A DNA stretch of 22,433 bases from a virus (IMGVR_UViG_3300043466_001309:1-22433); one strand, 5' to 3'; shown: positions 1 to 5,258, numbered from the stretch's first letter. A program made the numbers and translations. Notes: a model not told the origin generated them from the sequence alone.

Positions 1-6
1 ATACGT

Positions 7-498
7 ATGAATACCATTTGCAATACAGACGACACGATTGACTCGCGAGATCTATGCAGTCAGCTCCAGCTATTGAAGGATGACTTAGAAAGCGAGTATG
101 AAGACTTTATTCTGGAGTTGAGTAATTTATCTGATCAGTACATGAGCCTCATGGATAAGTGGGACATGGTTGAGATACTAAAGGAGGGGTACTCCTTAGA
201 CACATACAAGGATGAGTGCAAGTCAAAACTGATTGACGAGTGGAGATCGATCAAGGATTTTATTGACGAGATCGAGTCCGAGCGTGGATACGAAGAGACT
301 TATCGCCATGGCGTCACGCTGGTTCACGACAACTACTTCGATGAGTATATCGAAAAAGACCATAACTCCCTGCGGCCACCGCATAAAGAGAGCTGGCCGT
401 ATAATCACATTGACTGGGTGAAAGCCGCTAAACAGCGTCGACAAGACTTCGCTGAGTTGACCTGGGACGGAAATACTTATTTAGTAGAGAGGGTTTAA
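7..498 (+). CDS. Hypothetical acidic protein (163 aa)
   Basis: A 163-residue soluble protein with no signal peptide or membrane segment. The first two thirds are strongly acidic and probably helical (many D/E, runs such as DDLESEYEDF). The C-terminal 35 residues are different in character (WPYNHIDWVKAAKQ, then a TWDGNTYLVER ending). That ending faintly resembles the C-terminus of ArdA-type antirestriction proteins, which would suit the acidic composition of a DNA mimic, but the match is by eye only and I do not call the function. By eye the codons are more GC-rich than those of most neighbours. The six bases before ATG are the window edge, so its promoter cannot be seen. The stop overlaps an ATG (TAATG) that opens only a 25-codon ORF (498-575). 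Confidence 0.75.
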   Translation: MNTICNTDDTIDSRDLCSQLQLLKDDLESEYEDFILELSNLSDQYMSLMDKWDMVEILKEGYSLDTYKDECKSKLIDEWRSIKDFIDEIESERGYEETYRHGVTLVHDNYFDEYIEKDHNSLRPPHKESWPYNHIDWVKAAKQRRQDFAELTWDGNTYLVERV

Positions 499-600
499 TG
501 AATAAGCGAACTATAACTATCCATCAGATATGCATTCAAATTATTCATGTGTTACTATTCCAGAAGCTTGTTTAAGAGTTGTTTAGAATAAATATGAATT

Positions 601-744
601 ATGCAAACAATAAAGATAGAGATCCCAAAGATTAATATTGGGAAGATTCGATCTGGTGTTATAGCTGGATCAGTTATTAAAACGAAGAAAGAGAAAGCCA
701 AGAATTGGCGAAAAAGAAAACATAAGAGGAAGTATGCGGATTAG
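601..744 (+). CDS. Small basic protein (47 aa)
   Basis: A 47-codon ORF encoding a very basic peptide. The N-terminus is MQTIKIEIPKINIGKIRSG; the second half is packed with Lys/Arg (KTKKEKAKNW, then RKRKHKRKYAD). It overlaps the start of the following gene by 11 bases, and the AGAGGAAG that serves as ribosome binding site for that gene lies inside it, suggesting translational coupling. The composition fits a nucleic-acid-binding peptide, but no family is recognised. There is no clear Shine-Dalgarno before its own ATG, so the start is uncertain. Main reasons to believe it: it fills an otherwise empty gap and ends by overlapping the next gene. Confidence 0.5.
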   Translation: MQTIKIEIPKINIGKIRSGVIAGSVIKTKKEKAKNWRKRKHKRKYAD

Positions 745-1108
745 CGAAACAACTACTGACAAGAGCAAGATTGGGTTCAAAGATGCATTCCACGTTCCAG
801 GTATTGCTGTTACTTCAGATTTCGAAATTAAACCTGGAACGTATGTTAAATTCTCAGATTCTTCGATGAAGAAAGTGACAGAAGTCACTGGAGCTGGTCA
901 ATTCCATGGGATTGTTGATCCATTTGTTGATCATTTGATCCCTCCTGGAGAGATTTTCTATGTCATCGTTCATCCGAGTATGAGCAATAATTTGCGTCAC
1001 GAATTCACAATTGACATCTCACTTGCGAAAAACGAACGTGTGTGGACAGAACAGGATGAAGAAGACTCAGATTATCTGAATGATTCATGTAGAGGTTGTT
1101 ACAATTAA
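734..1108 (+). CDS. Conserved phage protein with HGIVDPF and SLRHEW-like motif (124 aa)
   Basis: A 124-residue protein with a good ribosome binding site (AGAGG, 4 nt before ATG). The centre carries HGIVDPFVDHLIPPGEIFYV followed by VHPSMSNNLRHEFTI. I recall this pattern (HG-VDPF, PGE-F, then a LRHEW-like ending) from uncharacterised proteins of large phages and some bacteria, but know no function. Just upstream are an FHVPG motif and a beta-rich stretch (PGTYVKFSD). The last 20 residues are acidic and end in CRGCYN. Its stop codon shares one base with the next ATG (TAATG), so the two genes are probably co-translated. Confidence 0.75.
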   Translation: MRISETTTDKSKIGFKDAFHVPGIAVTSDFEIKPGTYVKFSDSSMKKVTEVTGAGQFHGIVDPFVDHLIPPGEIFYVIVHPSMSNNLRHEFTIDISLAKNERVWTEQDEEDSDYLNDSCRGCYN

Positions 1109-1317
1109 TGATTATTCCAAATAAGAAATCTGATGAATCTATCCAAGATCATCAGATTTCTTTTCTATTGGCGTATGGTGCGATCAAGAAAGGGGAAATG
1201 TGGTTCATTCCACCTTTTCCTAATATTAAAGAATTCTATACCAAAACAAGTAACTTGTATATGGCATATACAATCGCTCTTGATGGTGTTAAGTTATTGA
1301 AAAAGAATCAAGGTTAG
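1108..1317 (+). CDS. Hypothetical protein (69 aa)
   Basis: The start is taken as the ATG that overlaps the previous stop (TAATG), with AGAGG about 12 nt upstream. A TTG 12 bases earlier is in frame but would sit on top of that ribosome binding site. The product is a 69-residue soluble protein with an aromatic/proline stretch (MWFIPPFPNIKEFY). No family is recognised. Codons 6-19 hold a perfect 14-bp inverted repeat followed by a T-rich run (separate entry), so expression may be attenuated. The last codons overlap the convergent GalE-like gene by 4 bases. Confidence 0.6.
   Translation: MIIPNKKSDESIQDHQISFLLAYGAIKKGEMWFIPPFPNIKEFYTKTSNLYMAYTIALDGVKLLKKNQG
1123..1162 (+). terminator. Terminator-like hairpin inside a coding region
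   Basis: Arms AAGAAATCTGATGA and TCATCAGATTTCTT pair perfectly over 14 bp around a 12-nt loop and run into TTTCTTTTC. The stem is AT-rich but long. It lies 15 bases after the ATG of the 1108-1317 gene, so it could end or attenuate transcripts of the 734-1108 gene, or merely be an mRNA structure. Confidence 0.45.
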
Positions 1318-2132
1318 ATCTTTAACAAATCACTAAAAGAATACATATCTTTCATGAAGATAGATGGTGAATCAAGAACACTTGATTCTAGATCCCCTTC
1401 TCTTCGTGGAAGATATTTTATTTTAAACGAACAGTTATTTGTTCTGCAGAATTCTTCGGCAATCTGTTTTACAGTATAACCTTTTCCGTGTCCTAGATTC
1501 TCAATACGATTTGTTGGCGAATCTAATGAATCGGCGATGGCTGTACAGATTTCCATCACATGGACATAATCTCTGACAGCAGTTCCGTCTGGAGTATTAT
1601 AATCATATCCATAGAGATTGAAATTTCCAGTCTCTTTTGCTTTAATCAGATTGAAGAATAATCCATCTGGATTAGTTGGAGGAAATTTGCCATTCGTTCC
1701 GATTACATTATAGAAACGGAATATATTGAATGGAATTTTCATGCTCCTACAATAGGAATCTACTATATCTTCTGCGCACCTTTTCGATAAAGAATAAGGA
1801 ACGACAGGAGATACAGCTGTTCCTGTAGATGCAAAAACAAATGAATCGAATTGAAGGTTCTTAAGAACCTCAATCGTTCCAATAAGATTCGTTTGGTAGT
1901 ATTTTAATGGATTCGAAACAGATTCGTTTACACGAACCAATGCTGCCAAATGAATCACTGTATCAAATTTTGGTAGCGTCCATATATATGGATATAGAAT
2001 ATCTAAATTGAAAAATCTTTTTTCTTCTGTATGTGTGATGTCGAGGCCATATACAACATGGCCTCGTTCATTTAGTAATGATTTAAGATGGCTACCAATA
2101 TAGCCTTGCGAACCAGTAATCAATATTTTCAT
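1314..2132 (-). CDS. NAD-dependent epimerase, UDP-glucose 4-epimerase-like
   Basis: Short-chain dehydrogenase/epimerase of the extended SDR family. The N-terminal nucleotide-binding loop is GSQGYIGSH (GxxGxxG, residues 7-15), followed by an acidic D near residue 36, the HLAA motif (67-70), the serine region STGTA and the catalytic YSLSK (YxxxK). DGTAVRDYVHVMEI is the classical GalE signature. At 272 residues it is shorter than bacterial GalE (about 330-340), mostly through a shortened substrate-binding part. It should interconvert UDP-hexoses such as UDP-Glc/UDP-Gal; the exact substrate cannot be read. It starts 1 nt after the 91-aa gene stop (coupled translation) and presumably feeds the glycosyltransferase operon at 9-18 kb. 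Confidence 0.88.
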   Translation of the reverse strand: MKILITGSQGYIGSHLKSLLNERGHVVYGLDITHTEEKRFFNLDILYPYIWTLPKFDTVIHLAALVRVNESVSNPLKYYQTNLIGTIEVLKNLQFDSFVFASTGTAVSPVVPYSLSKRCAEDIVDSYCRSMKIPFNIFRFYNVIGTNGKFPPTNPDGLFFNLIKAKETGNFNLYGYDYNTPDGTAVRDYVHVMEICTAIADSLDSPTNRIENLGHGKGYTVKQIAEEFCRTNNCSFKIKYLPRREGDLESSVLDSPSIFMKDMYSFSDLLKI

Positions 2133-2133
2133 A

Positions 2134-2409
2134 CTATTGCTTATTGTATTTTGACTTCATCTCATCTAATTGCTCTTCAATTTCCCAACGTTCTTTCATT
2201 GCGAATTTCTTAAAGAACATGAGATCTGAGAGAGCAGAATCATATAACTCTTGAGTGATATCTCCTTGAAGTCTCAAGAATTCGAATATATTGACAAGTC
2301 GAAACCAAGCAGTTTCTTTCATGTCATTCAATAGTGGTTCTGTACAATTAGAACATCTAGTCATAATATCTCCAAAAGTTGCGCAATGTATACAAAAATC
2401 AAAGTGCAT
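2134..2409 (-). CDS. Small zinc-ribbon-like protein (91 aa)
   Basis: The N-terminal 25 residues contain two CxxC knuckles (CIHC at 6-9 and CSNC at 19-22), a probable four-Cys zinc site. The rest is helical and charged, ending in a likely coiled-coil (KERWEIEEQLDEMKSKYNK). No family is recognised. A zinc-binding helical adaptor or transcription-associated protein is possible but not shown. It lies directly behind a T4-type late promoter (TATAAATA on this strand at 2444-2437), has no obvious Shine-Dalgarno, and ends 1 nt before the epimerase gene, making a two-gene late operon. Confidence 0.7.
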   Translation of the reverse strand: MHFDFCIHCATFGDIMTRCSNCTEPLLNDMKETAWFRLVNIFEFLRLQGDITQELYDSALSDLMFFKKFAMKERWEIEEQLDEMKSKYNKQ

Positions 2410-2428
2410 AAGTAGAAATTATAAAAAA

Positions 2429-2444
2429 TATAAATATATTTATA
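2429..2444. promoter_or_regulatory. Back-to-back T4-type late promoters (16-bp palindrome)
   Basis: TATAAATATATTTATA is a perfect palindrome made of two abutting copies of the T4 late promoter element TATAAATA, one per strand. The plus copy (2429-2436) points at the GIY-YIG gene (2507). The minus copy (2444-2437) points at the zinc-ribbon/epimerase operon (2409). In T4 this element is read by the gp55 sigma factor with the gp45 clamp. Confidence 0.65.
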
Positions 2445-2446
2445 CG

Positions 2447-2477
2447 ATTATGGAAGTCGTTACGCAACTCCCATAAT
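2447..2477 (+). promoter_or_regulatory. Leader hairpin upstream of homing endonuclease
   Basis: ATTATGG (2447-2453) pairs with CCATAAT (2471-2477), continued by AGT/ACT after one mismatch, with loop CGTTACGCA. It sits between the late promoter and the ribosome binding site of the endonuclease gene. Leader hairpins that silence phage homing endonucleases in early read-through transcripts are known from I-TevI; the same role here is inferred. Confidence 0.45.
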
Positions 2478-2506
2478 CTAAACACAAACTAAGGATAAGT
2501 TAGCTT

Positions 2507-3118
2507 ATGTCTAAACCTATTTATTGCACTTACCTCACTGTATACAAAGGTAATAAACTCCCTCCATTTTATATTGGATCCACTTCTGTTGTCAAGATCA
2601 ACAATGGTTATCGTGGTTCAGTTAAATCTAAGAAATACAAAGAAATCTGGAAATCTGAATTAAAGAATAATCCGAATCTATTTACAACAAAAATTGTAAC
2701 AATTCACGATTCTAGACAAGAAGCTCTTGACAAGGAAGATTTGTTACACAAGAAACTTAATGTTGTTAAATCACCAATGTATATTAATATTTCATTTGCA
2801 TCTAAGAACGGTTATTTTGGAACTTCGTTATCTAGATATGGACAAGACGCCCCATTCTACGGTAAAACGCATACAACAGAAACAAAAATGAAAATATCTA
2901 ATAGTTTATGTGGTACAAGTAACCATATGTATGGTAAAACACACAGCCAAGAAGCTAGAAAGAATATTTCTTTAAAATTGTCAGGCAATAAAAATGGTTC
3001 TTTTGGAAAGGGATGGTTTTATAATCCGTCAACATATGACAGTATTAAATGTTTTCCTGAAAATAAACCAGAAAATTATATTCCTGGAAGAAAAATAAAA
3101 CCAAGAATAACAAAGTAA
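2507..3118 (+). CDS. Free-standing GIY-YIG homing endonuclease with NUMOD3 repeats (Seg-like)
   Basis: Residues 1-90 form a GIY-YIG nuclease domain: the first motif appears as YLTVYKG and the second as PPFYIGST, followed by a conserved Arg in GYRGS and the acidic ARQEA-type helix (SRQEALDKEDLLHKKL). The C-terminal half has NUMOD3 DNA-binding repeats: FYGKTHTTETKMKIS, MYGKTHSQEARKNIS and a partial third, SFGKGW. This is the architecture of T4 Seg/I-Tev-type enzymes that cut cognate alleles and spread by recombination. It is free-standing at the edge of the tRNA array, a common site for such genes. AAGGA lies about 12 nt before ATG. At 203 residues it is compact but complete. Confidence 0.9.
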   Translation: MSKPIYCTYLTVYKGNKLPPFYIGSTSVVKINNGYRGSVKSKKYKEIWKSELKNNPNLFTTKIVTIHDSRQEALDKEDLLHKKLNVVKSPMYINISFASKNGYFGTSLSRYGQDAPFYGKTHTTETKMKISNSLCGTSNHMYGKTHSQEARKNISLKLSGNKNGSFGKGWFYNPSTYDSIKCFPENKPENYIPGRKIKPRITK

Positions 3119-3131
3119 TGAACATTTAAAT

Positions 3132-3209
3132 TGGTCGAGAAGGTAGGATTTGAACCTACGACCTCCTGTTTCCAAAACAGGCGGGGACTCCAGACTCCCC
3201 TACTTCTCG
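3132..3209 (-). tRNA. tRNA-Pro(UGG), copy 1
   Basis: A complete cloverleaf reads on the minus strand: acceptor CGAGAAG/CTTCTCG, D stem GGGG/CCCC, anticodon arm CCTGT-TTTGGAA-ACAGG with anticodon TGG, T arm GTAGG-TTCAAAT-CCTAC, discriminator A and an encoded CCA. Position 37 is A, unusual for a proline tRNA (normally G37). Confidence 0.9.
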
Positions 3210-3221
3210 AAAAACTTTTGA

Positions 3222-3297
3222 TGGAAAAGAGTGGGATTCGAACCCACGTGCTTCTGTTCCCAAAACAGACGAGATAAACCAGACTCCTCTATTTCCC
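3222..3297 (-). tRNA. tRNA-Pro(UGG)-like, copy 2, irregular acceptor
   Basis: Anticodon arm TCTGT-TTTGGGA-ACAGA has anticodon TGG with the expected G37. The D stem GAGG/TCTC and T arm GTGGG-TTCGAAT-CCCAC are good. The acceptor does not fold cleanly: GGGAAAT against CTTTTCC has G-U pairs, a T-C mismatch and one surplus nucleotide after the T stem. The 3' end is CCATCA rather than a simple CCA. It may be a decaying duplicate of the neighbouring tRNA-Pro, sharing AGTCTGG in the D loop. Confidence 0.7.
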
Positions 3298-3308
3298 GAT
3301 ATTAAACT

Positions 3309-3383
3309 TGGAGCGGCCAGTCAAATTCGAATTGACACCAAGAGTTTGGAAGACTCCTGTGCTACCGTTAACACCATGACCGC
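3309..3383 (-). tRNA. tRNA-Gly(UCC)
   Basis: Acceptor GCGGTCA/TGGCCGC, D stem GTGT/GCAC, anticodon arm GGAGT-CTTCCAA-ACTCT with anticodon TCC, a T arm with loop TTCGAAT, discriminator T and an encoded CCA. Reads GGA and, by wobble, GGG. Confidence 0.92.
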
Positions 3384-3394
3384 ATATAATCTTT

Positions 3395-3471
3395 TGGAGG
3401 GTATGTTGAGAATTGAACTCAATCTGAGAGATTCACAGTCTCCCGTGCAAAACCTTAAACACTTCATACCC
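3395..3471 (-). tRNA. tRNA-His(GUG)
   Basis: Acceptor GGGTATG/CATACCC, D stem GTGT/GCAC, anticodon arm GGAGA-CTGTGAA-TCTCT with anticodon GTG, T arm TTGAG-TTCAATT-CTCAA and encoded CCA. The base before G1 is T, not the usual G-1, and the discriminator is T, not C. The normal G-1:C73 identity pair of bacterial tRNA-His is therefore missing. Confidence 0.92.
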
Positions 3472-3477
3472 AAACTT

Positions 3478-3570
3478 TGGTGCTCCCACCAGGATTCGAA
3501 CCTGGACCGTGCTCTAATCAGGAGCGAACAGCTTATAAGGCTGCCGTGCTTACCATTACACCATAGGAGC
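3478..3570 (-). tRNA. tRNA with long variable arm, anticodon UAU (Ile?)
   Basis: Acceptor GCTCCTA/TGGGAGC, D stem GTGT/GCAC, T arm CCAGG-TTCGAAT-CCTGG, discriminator A and encoded CCA are all sound. The arm directly after the D stem is GCAGC-CTTATAA-GCTGT, a textbook anticodon loop with TAT (Ile, AUA codon). A 22-nt variable region follows with its own hairpin GCTC-CTGATTA-GAGC, whose loop would read GAT (also Ile) if it were used. Long variable arms belong to Leu, Ser, Tyr and Sec tRNAs, not Ile, so the charged amino acid is uncertain. Confidence 0.75.
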
Positions 3571-3577
3571 AAATTTT

Positions 3578-3651
3578 TGGCTCTCCCGTTCGGATTCGAA
3601 CCGAAATCGACGGTTTTGGAGACCGTAATGTTACCATTACACCACAGGAGT
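3578..3651 (-). tRNA. tRNA-Trp(CCA)
   Basis: Anticodon arm ACGGT-CTCCAAA-ACCGT gives anticodon CCA. The T arm has loop TTCGAAT, discriminator G as in bacterial tRNA-Trp, and an encoded CCA. Acceptor ACTCCTG/CGGGAGA pairs except for an A1-A72 mismatch; the D stem pairs GTGT with ACAT. Confidence 0.88.
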
Positions 3652-3671
3652 ATTATTATTTATAGAACTCT

Positions 3672-3760
3672 TTGAGAGACCAGACCTCGAACCTGGATCA
3701 GTTAGCTTTGAACTAGCACCCAATTAGTGCCCTGGTTTTTCCTTGTTAAACTATCTCTCG
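3672..3760 (-). tRNA. tRNA-like gene, noncanonical (anticodon unclear)
   Basis: Acceptor CGAGAGA/TCTCTCA (C1-A72 mismatch), TA at positions 8-9, D stem GTTT/AAAC and T arm CCAGG-TTCGAGG-TCTGG are recognisable. No CCA is encoded. Two hairpins lie between D and T arms: GGCAC-TAATTGG-GTGCT, whose loop lacks U33, and a second with loop TTCAAAG, which would give CAA (Leu) but has one mismatch. It may be a class II tRNA with a damaged anticodon arm, or a pseudogene. Confidence 0.5.
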
Positions 3761-3769
3761 AAATTTAAA

Positions 3770-3848
3770 TTAATCAGTATGGATTAATAAGATATCTTTT
3801 TCATCCAATCTTTTCATCTGCTTACTAGATGTTGGACCTACTGATTAA
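3770..3848 (-). ncRNA. tRNA-sized structured RNA, not a tRNA
   Basis: A 79-nt element closed by a perfect 10-bp helix (TTAATCAGTA with TACTGATTAA). Inside are hairpin CATCT/AGATG with a 7-nt loop, CCAA/TTGG around it, and GGAT/ATCC enclosing self-complementary AAGATATCTT. There is no T-loop and no CCA. It fits exactly between two tRNAs, so it is probably processed from the same transcript. Strand is assigned from the neighbours. Confidence 0.5.
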
Positions 3849-3851
3849 AGT

Positions 3852-3933
3852 TGGTTGCGGAGGTAGGATTTGAACCTTTTGAGACGTCCTCTTGGTTATG
3901 AGCCAAGCGAGCTGACCGCTGCTCTACTCCACA
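3852..3933 (-). tRNA. tRNA-Met(CAU)
   Basis: Acceptor TGTGGAG/CTCCGCA, perfect D stem GAGC/GCTC, anticodon arm CTTGG-CTCATAA-CCAAG with anticodon CAT, discriminator A and encoded CCA. The variable region is long (around GACGTC), and only the inner three pairs of the T stem form (AAAGG against CCTAC). It could be elongator Met, or Ile2 if lysidine-modified. Paired T1-A72 argues against initiator tRNA. Confidence 0.82.
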
Positions 3934-3938
3934 ACAAT

Positions 3939-4256
3939 TTAATACGAACTAAACGAAACACTCATTCTTTCGAAATCAACTTCTTCTGGATTGATTTGTG
4001 AAAGATCGAATCCTTCAACTTCAAAAACCTTTTCGGTCAATGTATGGTCCATTCCACAAGATCCATTACAAGAACAACCTGAGGAATAGCACCACAAAAT
4101 CTTTCCTTCCGAATTAACTCCAATTCCTTCATAGTCATGGTGGCCGTAACCGTGTTCTTCGTTACAAATTTCTTTTACAATAACGCATTCCTCATCATCG
4201 AATGAAGACTTTGGTAGTGTATTGTAATTTTCAACAACATATTTAATGATATCCAT
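3939..4256 (-). CDS. Hypothetical Cys-rich protein in the tRNA array (105 aa)
   Basis: A 105-residue acidic protein with a good ribosome binding site (GAGGAATA before ATG) set inside the tRNA array. The middle contains a cysteine/histidine cluster: HGYGHHDYEG, then WCYSSGCSCNGSCG, which could bind metal or form disulfides. No signal peptide and no recognised family. The tail is acidic (NPEEVDFER). Its product presumably comes from the polycistronic tRNA transcript. The clear Shine-Dalgarno and biased composition support a real gene. Confidence 0.7.
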   Translation of the reverse strand: MDIIKYVVENYNTLPKSSFDDEECVIVKEICNEEHGYGHHDYEGIGVNSEGKILWCYSSGCSCNGSCGMDHTLTEKVFEVEGFDLSQINPEEVDFERMSVSFSSY

Positions 4257-4274
4257 TATTCCTCACAAATTTTA

Positions 4275-4362
4275 TGGTGGAAGCCGTGAGATTTGAACTC
4301 ACAATCCCCTTGGGGAAATGGTTTTACAGACCACCGCAGCTAACCGTATCTGCCTGACTTCC
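4275..4362 (-). tRNA. tRNA-Tyr(GUA)
   Basis: Acceptor GGAAGTC/GGCTTCC, D stem GCAG/CTGC, anticodon arm GTGGT-CTGTAAA-ACCAT with GTA, class II variable arm CCCC/GGGG, T arm GTGAG-TTCAAAT-CTCAC, discriminator A and encoded CCA. Confidence 0.93.
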
Positions 4363-4418
4363 ATTAATCTTTTCTAAAAACAAACTCAGTATCAATCGCA
4401 CGTCTATCACTAAGAATT

Positions 4419-4517
4419 TGGCGGTCTGTAGAGGATTCGACCAATGACTCCTAATCTAAAATATTAGGTGTTTTTCCTAGTCATACAATAATTTGCATAA
4501 CACTAAACTAACAGACA
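4419..4517 (-). tRNA. Degenerate or enlarged tRNA-like gene (possible UUU loop)
   Basis: A 99-nt element with acceptor GTCTGT/ACAGAC, TA at positions 8-9, D-like stem GTTT/AAAT, a GGTCGAATCC remnant of the T arm, and 3' G-CCA. The only good anticodon-like hairpin is CTAAT-ATTTTAG-ATTAG (TTT, Lys), but it lies too far from the D stem and is framed by ATGACT/AGTCAT. The T stem barely pairs. Read as a decayed tRNA or tRNA-derived stable RNA; a normal tRNA-Lys(UUU) exists at 5015-5089. Confidence 0.4.
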
Positions 4518-4525
4518 CATGAATT

Positions 4526-4599
4526 TGGTGGACAAGGAGGGAGTCGAACCCTCAAATCTGCCGTGCAAAGGCAGCAGTTTCCCATTAGCTTACTCGCCC
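4526..4599 (-). tRNA. tRNA-Ala(UGC)
   Basis: Acceptor GGGCGAG/CTTGTCC (two G-U pairs), anticodon arm CTGCC-TTTGCAC-GGCAG with TGC, T arm GAGGG-TTCGACT-CCCTC, discriminator A and encoded CCA. The G3-U70 pair that defines tRNA-Ala is present. Confidence 0.92.
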
Positions 4600-4610
4600 G
4601 TAGAAATTTT

Positions 4611-4684
4611 TGGCGGTTCGTGAGGGAATTGAACCCTCGACTTTCCGTAGACAGCGGAAGGTTTTACCACTAAACTAACGAACC
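4611..4684 (-). tRNA. tRNA-Asp(GUC)
   Basis: A clean cloverleaf: GGTTCGT/ACGAACC, D stem GTTT/AAAC, TTCCG-CTGTCTA-CGGAA with anticodon GTC, T arm GAGGG-TTCAATT-CCCTC, discriminator G (as usual for Asp) and encoded CCA. Confidence 0.95.
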
Positions 4685-4701
4685 AACTTACTATAATACT
4701 T

Positions 4702-4730
4702 AGTATACTTCTTTTAGAACATTTCGTCAA
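4702..4730 (-). promoter_or_regulatory. Sigma70-type promoter for tRNA-Asp and downstream tRNAs
   Basis: On the minus strand: TTGACG (4730-4725), 17-nt spacer, TATACT (4707-4702). It lies between the 57-aa gene and tRNA-Asp and shares the TTGACGAAA start and an AAG before the -10 with the promoter at 5694-5722. Confidence 0.6.
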
Positions 4731-4736
4731 ACTCTT

Positions 4737-4910
4737 TTACCATTTTGTTAAAGAAAAAAGAACGATACTACCATCACGATCAATACCAAACTGCATATCT
4801 TTGAATGTAAAGAACCACACTTCAAACAGATTTGAGTATTCAAGATCTGGAATCACTTCAGATAAACCAATTTCTTGAAGAGAAGAAATTACATCGTCAT
4901 TAGGTTTCAT
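4737..4910 (-). CDS. Hypothetical small protein in the tRNA array (57 aa)
   Basis: A 57-codon ORF with Shine-Dalgarno AAGGA five nt before ATG. The peptide begins MKPNDDVISSLQEIGLSEVI and continues with an aromatic stretch (VWFFTFKDMQFGID), ending SLTKW. It is soluble, acidic at the N-terminus, and not recognised. Its last codons overlap nothing, but the promoter serving tRNA-Asp begins 7 bases downstream. It is the second protein gene embedded in the array and is easily missed because of its length. Confidence 0.6.
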   Translation of the reverse strand: MKPNDDVISSLQEIGLSEVIPDLEYSNLFEVWFFTFKDMQFGIDRDGSIVLFSLTKW

Positions 4911-4930
4911 AATTATCCTTTATTATAACT

Positions 4931-5004
4931 TGGAGCACTGTGATGGAATCGAACCATCGTTAACTGTTTTGCAGACAGTTACCTAGCCTCTCGGACAACA
5001 GTGC
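4931..5004 (-). tRNA. tRNA-Cys(GCA)
   Basis: Acceptor GCACTGT/ACAGTGC, anticodon arm ACTGT-CTGCAAA-ACAGT with GCA, T arm GATGG-TTCGATT-CCATC, discriminator T (the Cys identity base) and encoded CCA. The D arm is short, with a three-pair stem at most. Confidence 0.92.
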
Positions 5005-5014
5005 AAAAATTGTT

Positions 5015-5089
5015 TGGTGGGATCGGTGAGGCTCGAACTCACAACTCCAGACTTAAAAGGTCTGTACTCTACCATTGAGTTACGATCCC
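5015..5089 (-). tRNA. tRNA-Lys(UUU)
   Basis: A clean cloverleaf: GGGATCG/CGATCCC, D stem ACTC/GAGT, CAGAC-CTTTTAA-GTCTG with anticodon TTT, T arm GTGAG-TTCGAGC-CTCAC, discriminator A and encoded CCA. Confidence 0.95.
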
Positions 5090-5172
5090 AAAATTTCTTT
5101 CATCACTTTCACATTTGATATTCACACAAACATTGAACCAACCTGACCATCAGTTTTGGATACTTAAAATTA

Positions 5173-5258
5173 TGGAGGAGGATGATAGCATCGAACTATT
5201 ATCCCTAGAGATACTACGGTTTTCAAGACCGTGCGGGGAGCCAACCCCAGCATCCTCC
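5173..5258 (-). tRNA. tRNA-Ser(UGA)
   Basis: Acceptor GGAGGAT/ATCCTCC, anticodon arm ACGGT-CTTGAAA-ACCGT with TGA, class II variable arm (TATC with GATA), T loop TTCGATG and encoded CCA. The discriminator is T, where Ser tRNAs normally have G. Confidence 0.9.

Noticed and set aside
498-575. 25-codon ORF starting at the TAATG after the first gene
   Set aside because: Too short and without any distinctive composition; only the overlapping ATG supports it.
4419-4517. tRNA interrupted by a group I intron
   Set aside because: The surplus is only about 25 nt, far too short for a self-splicing intron.
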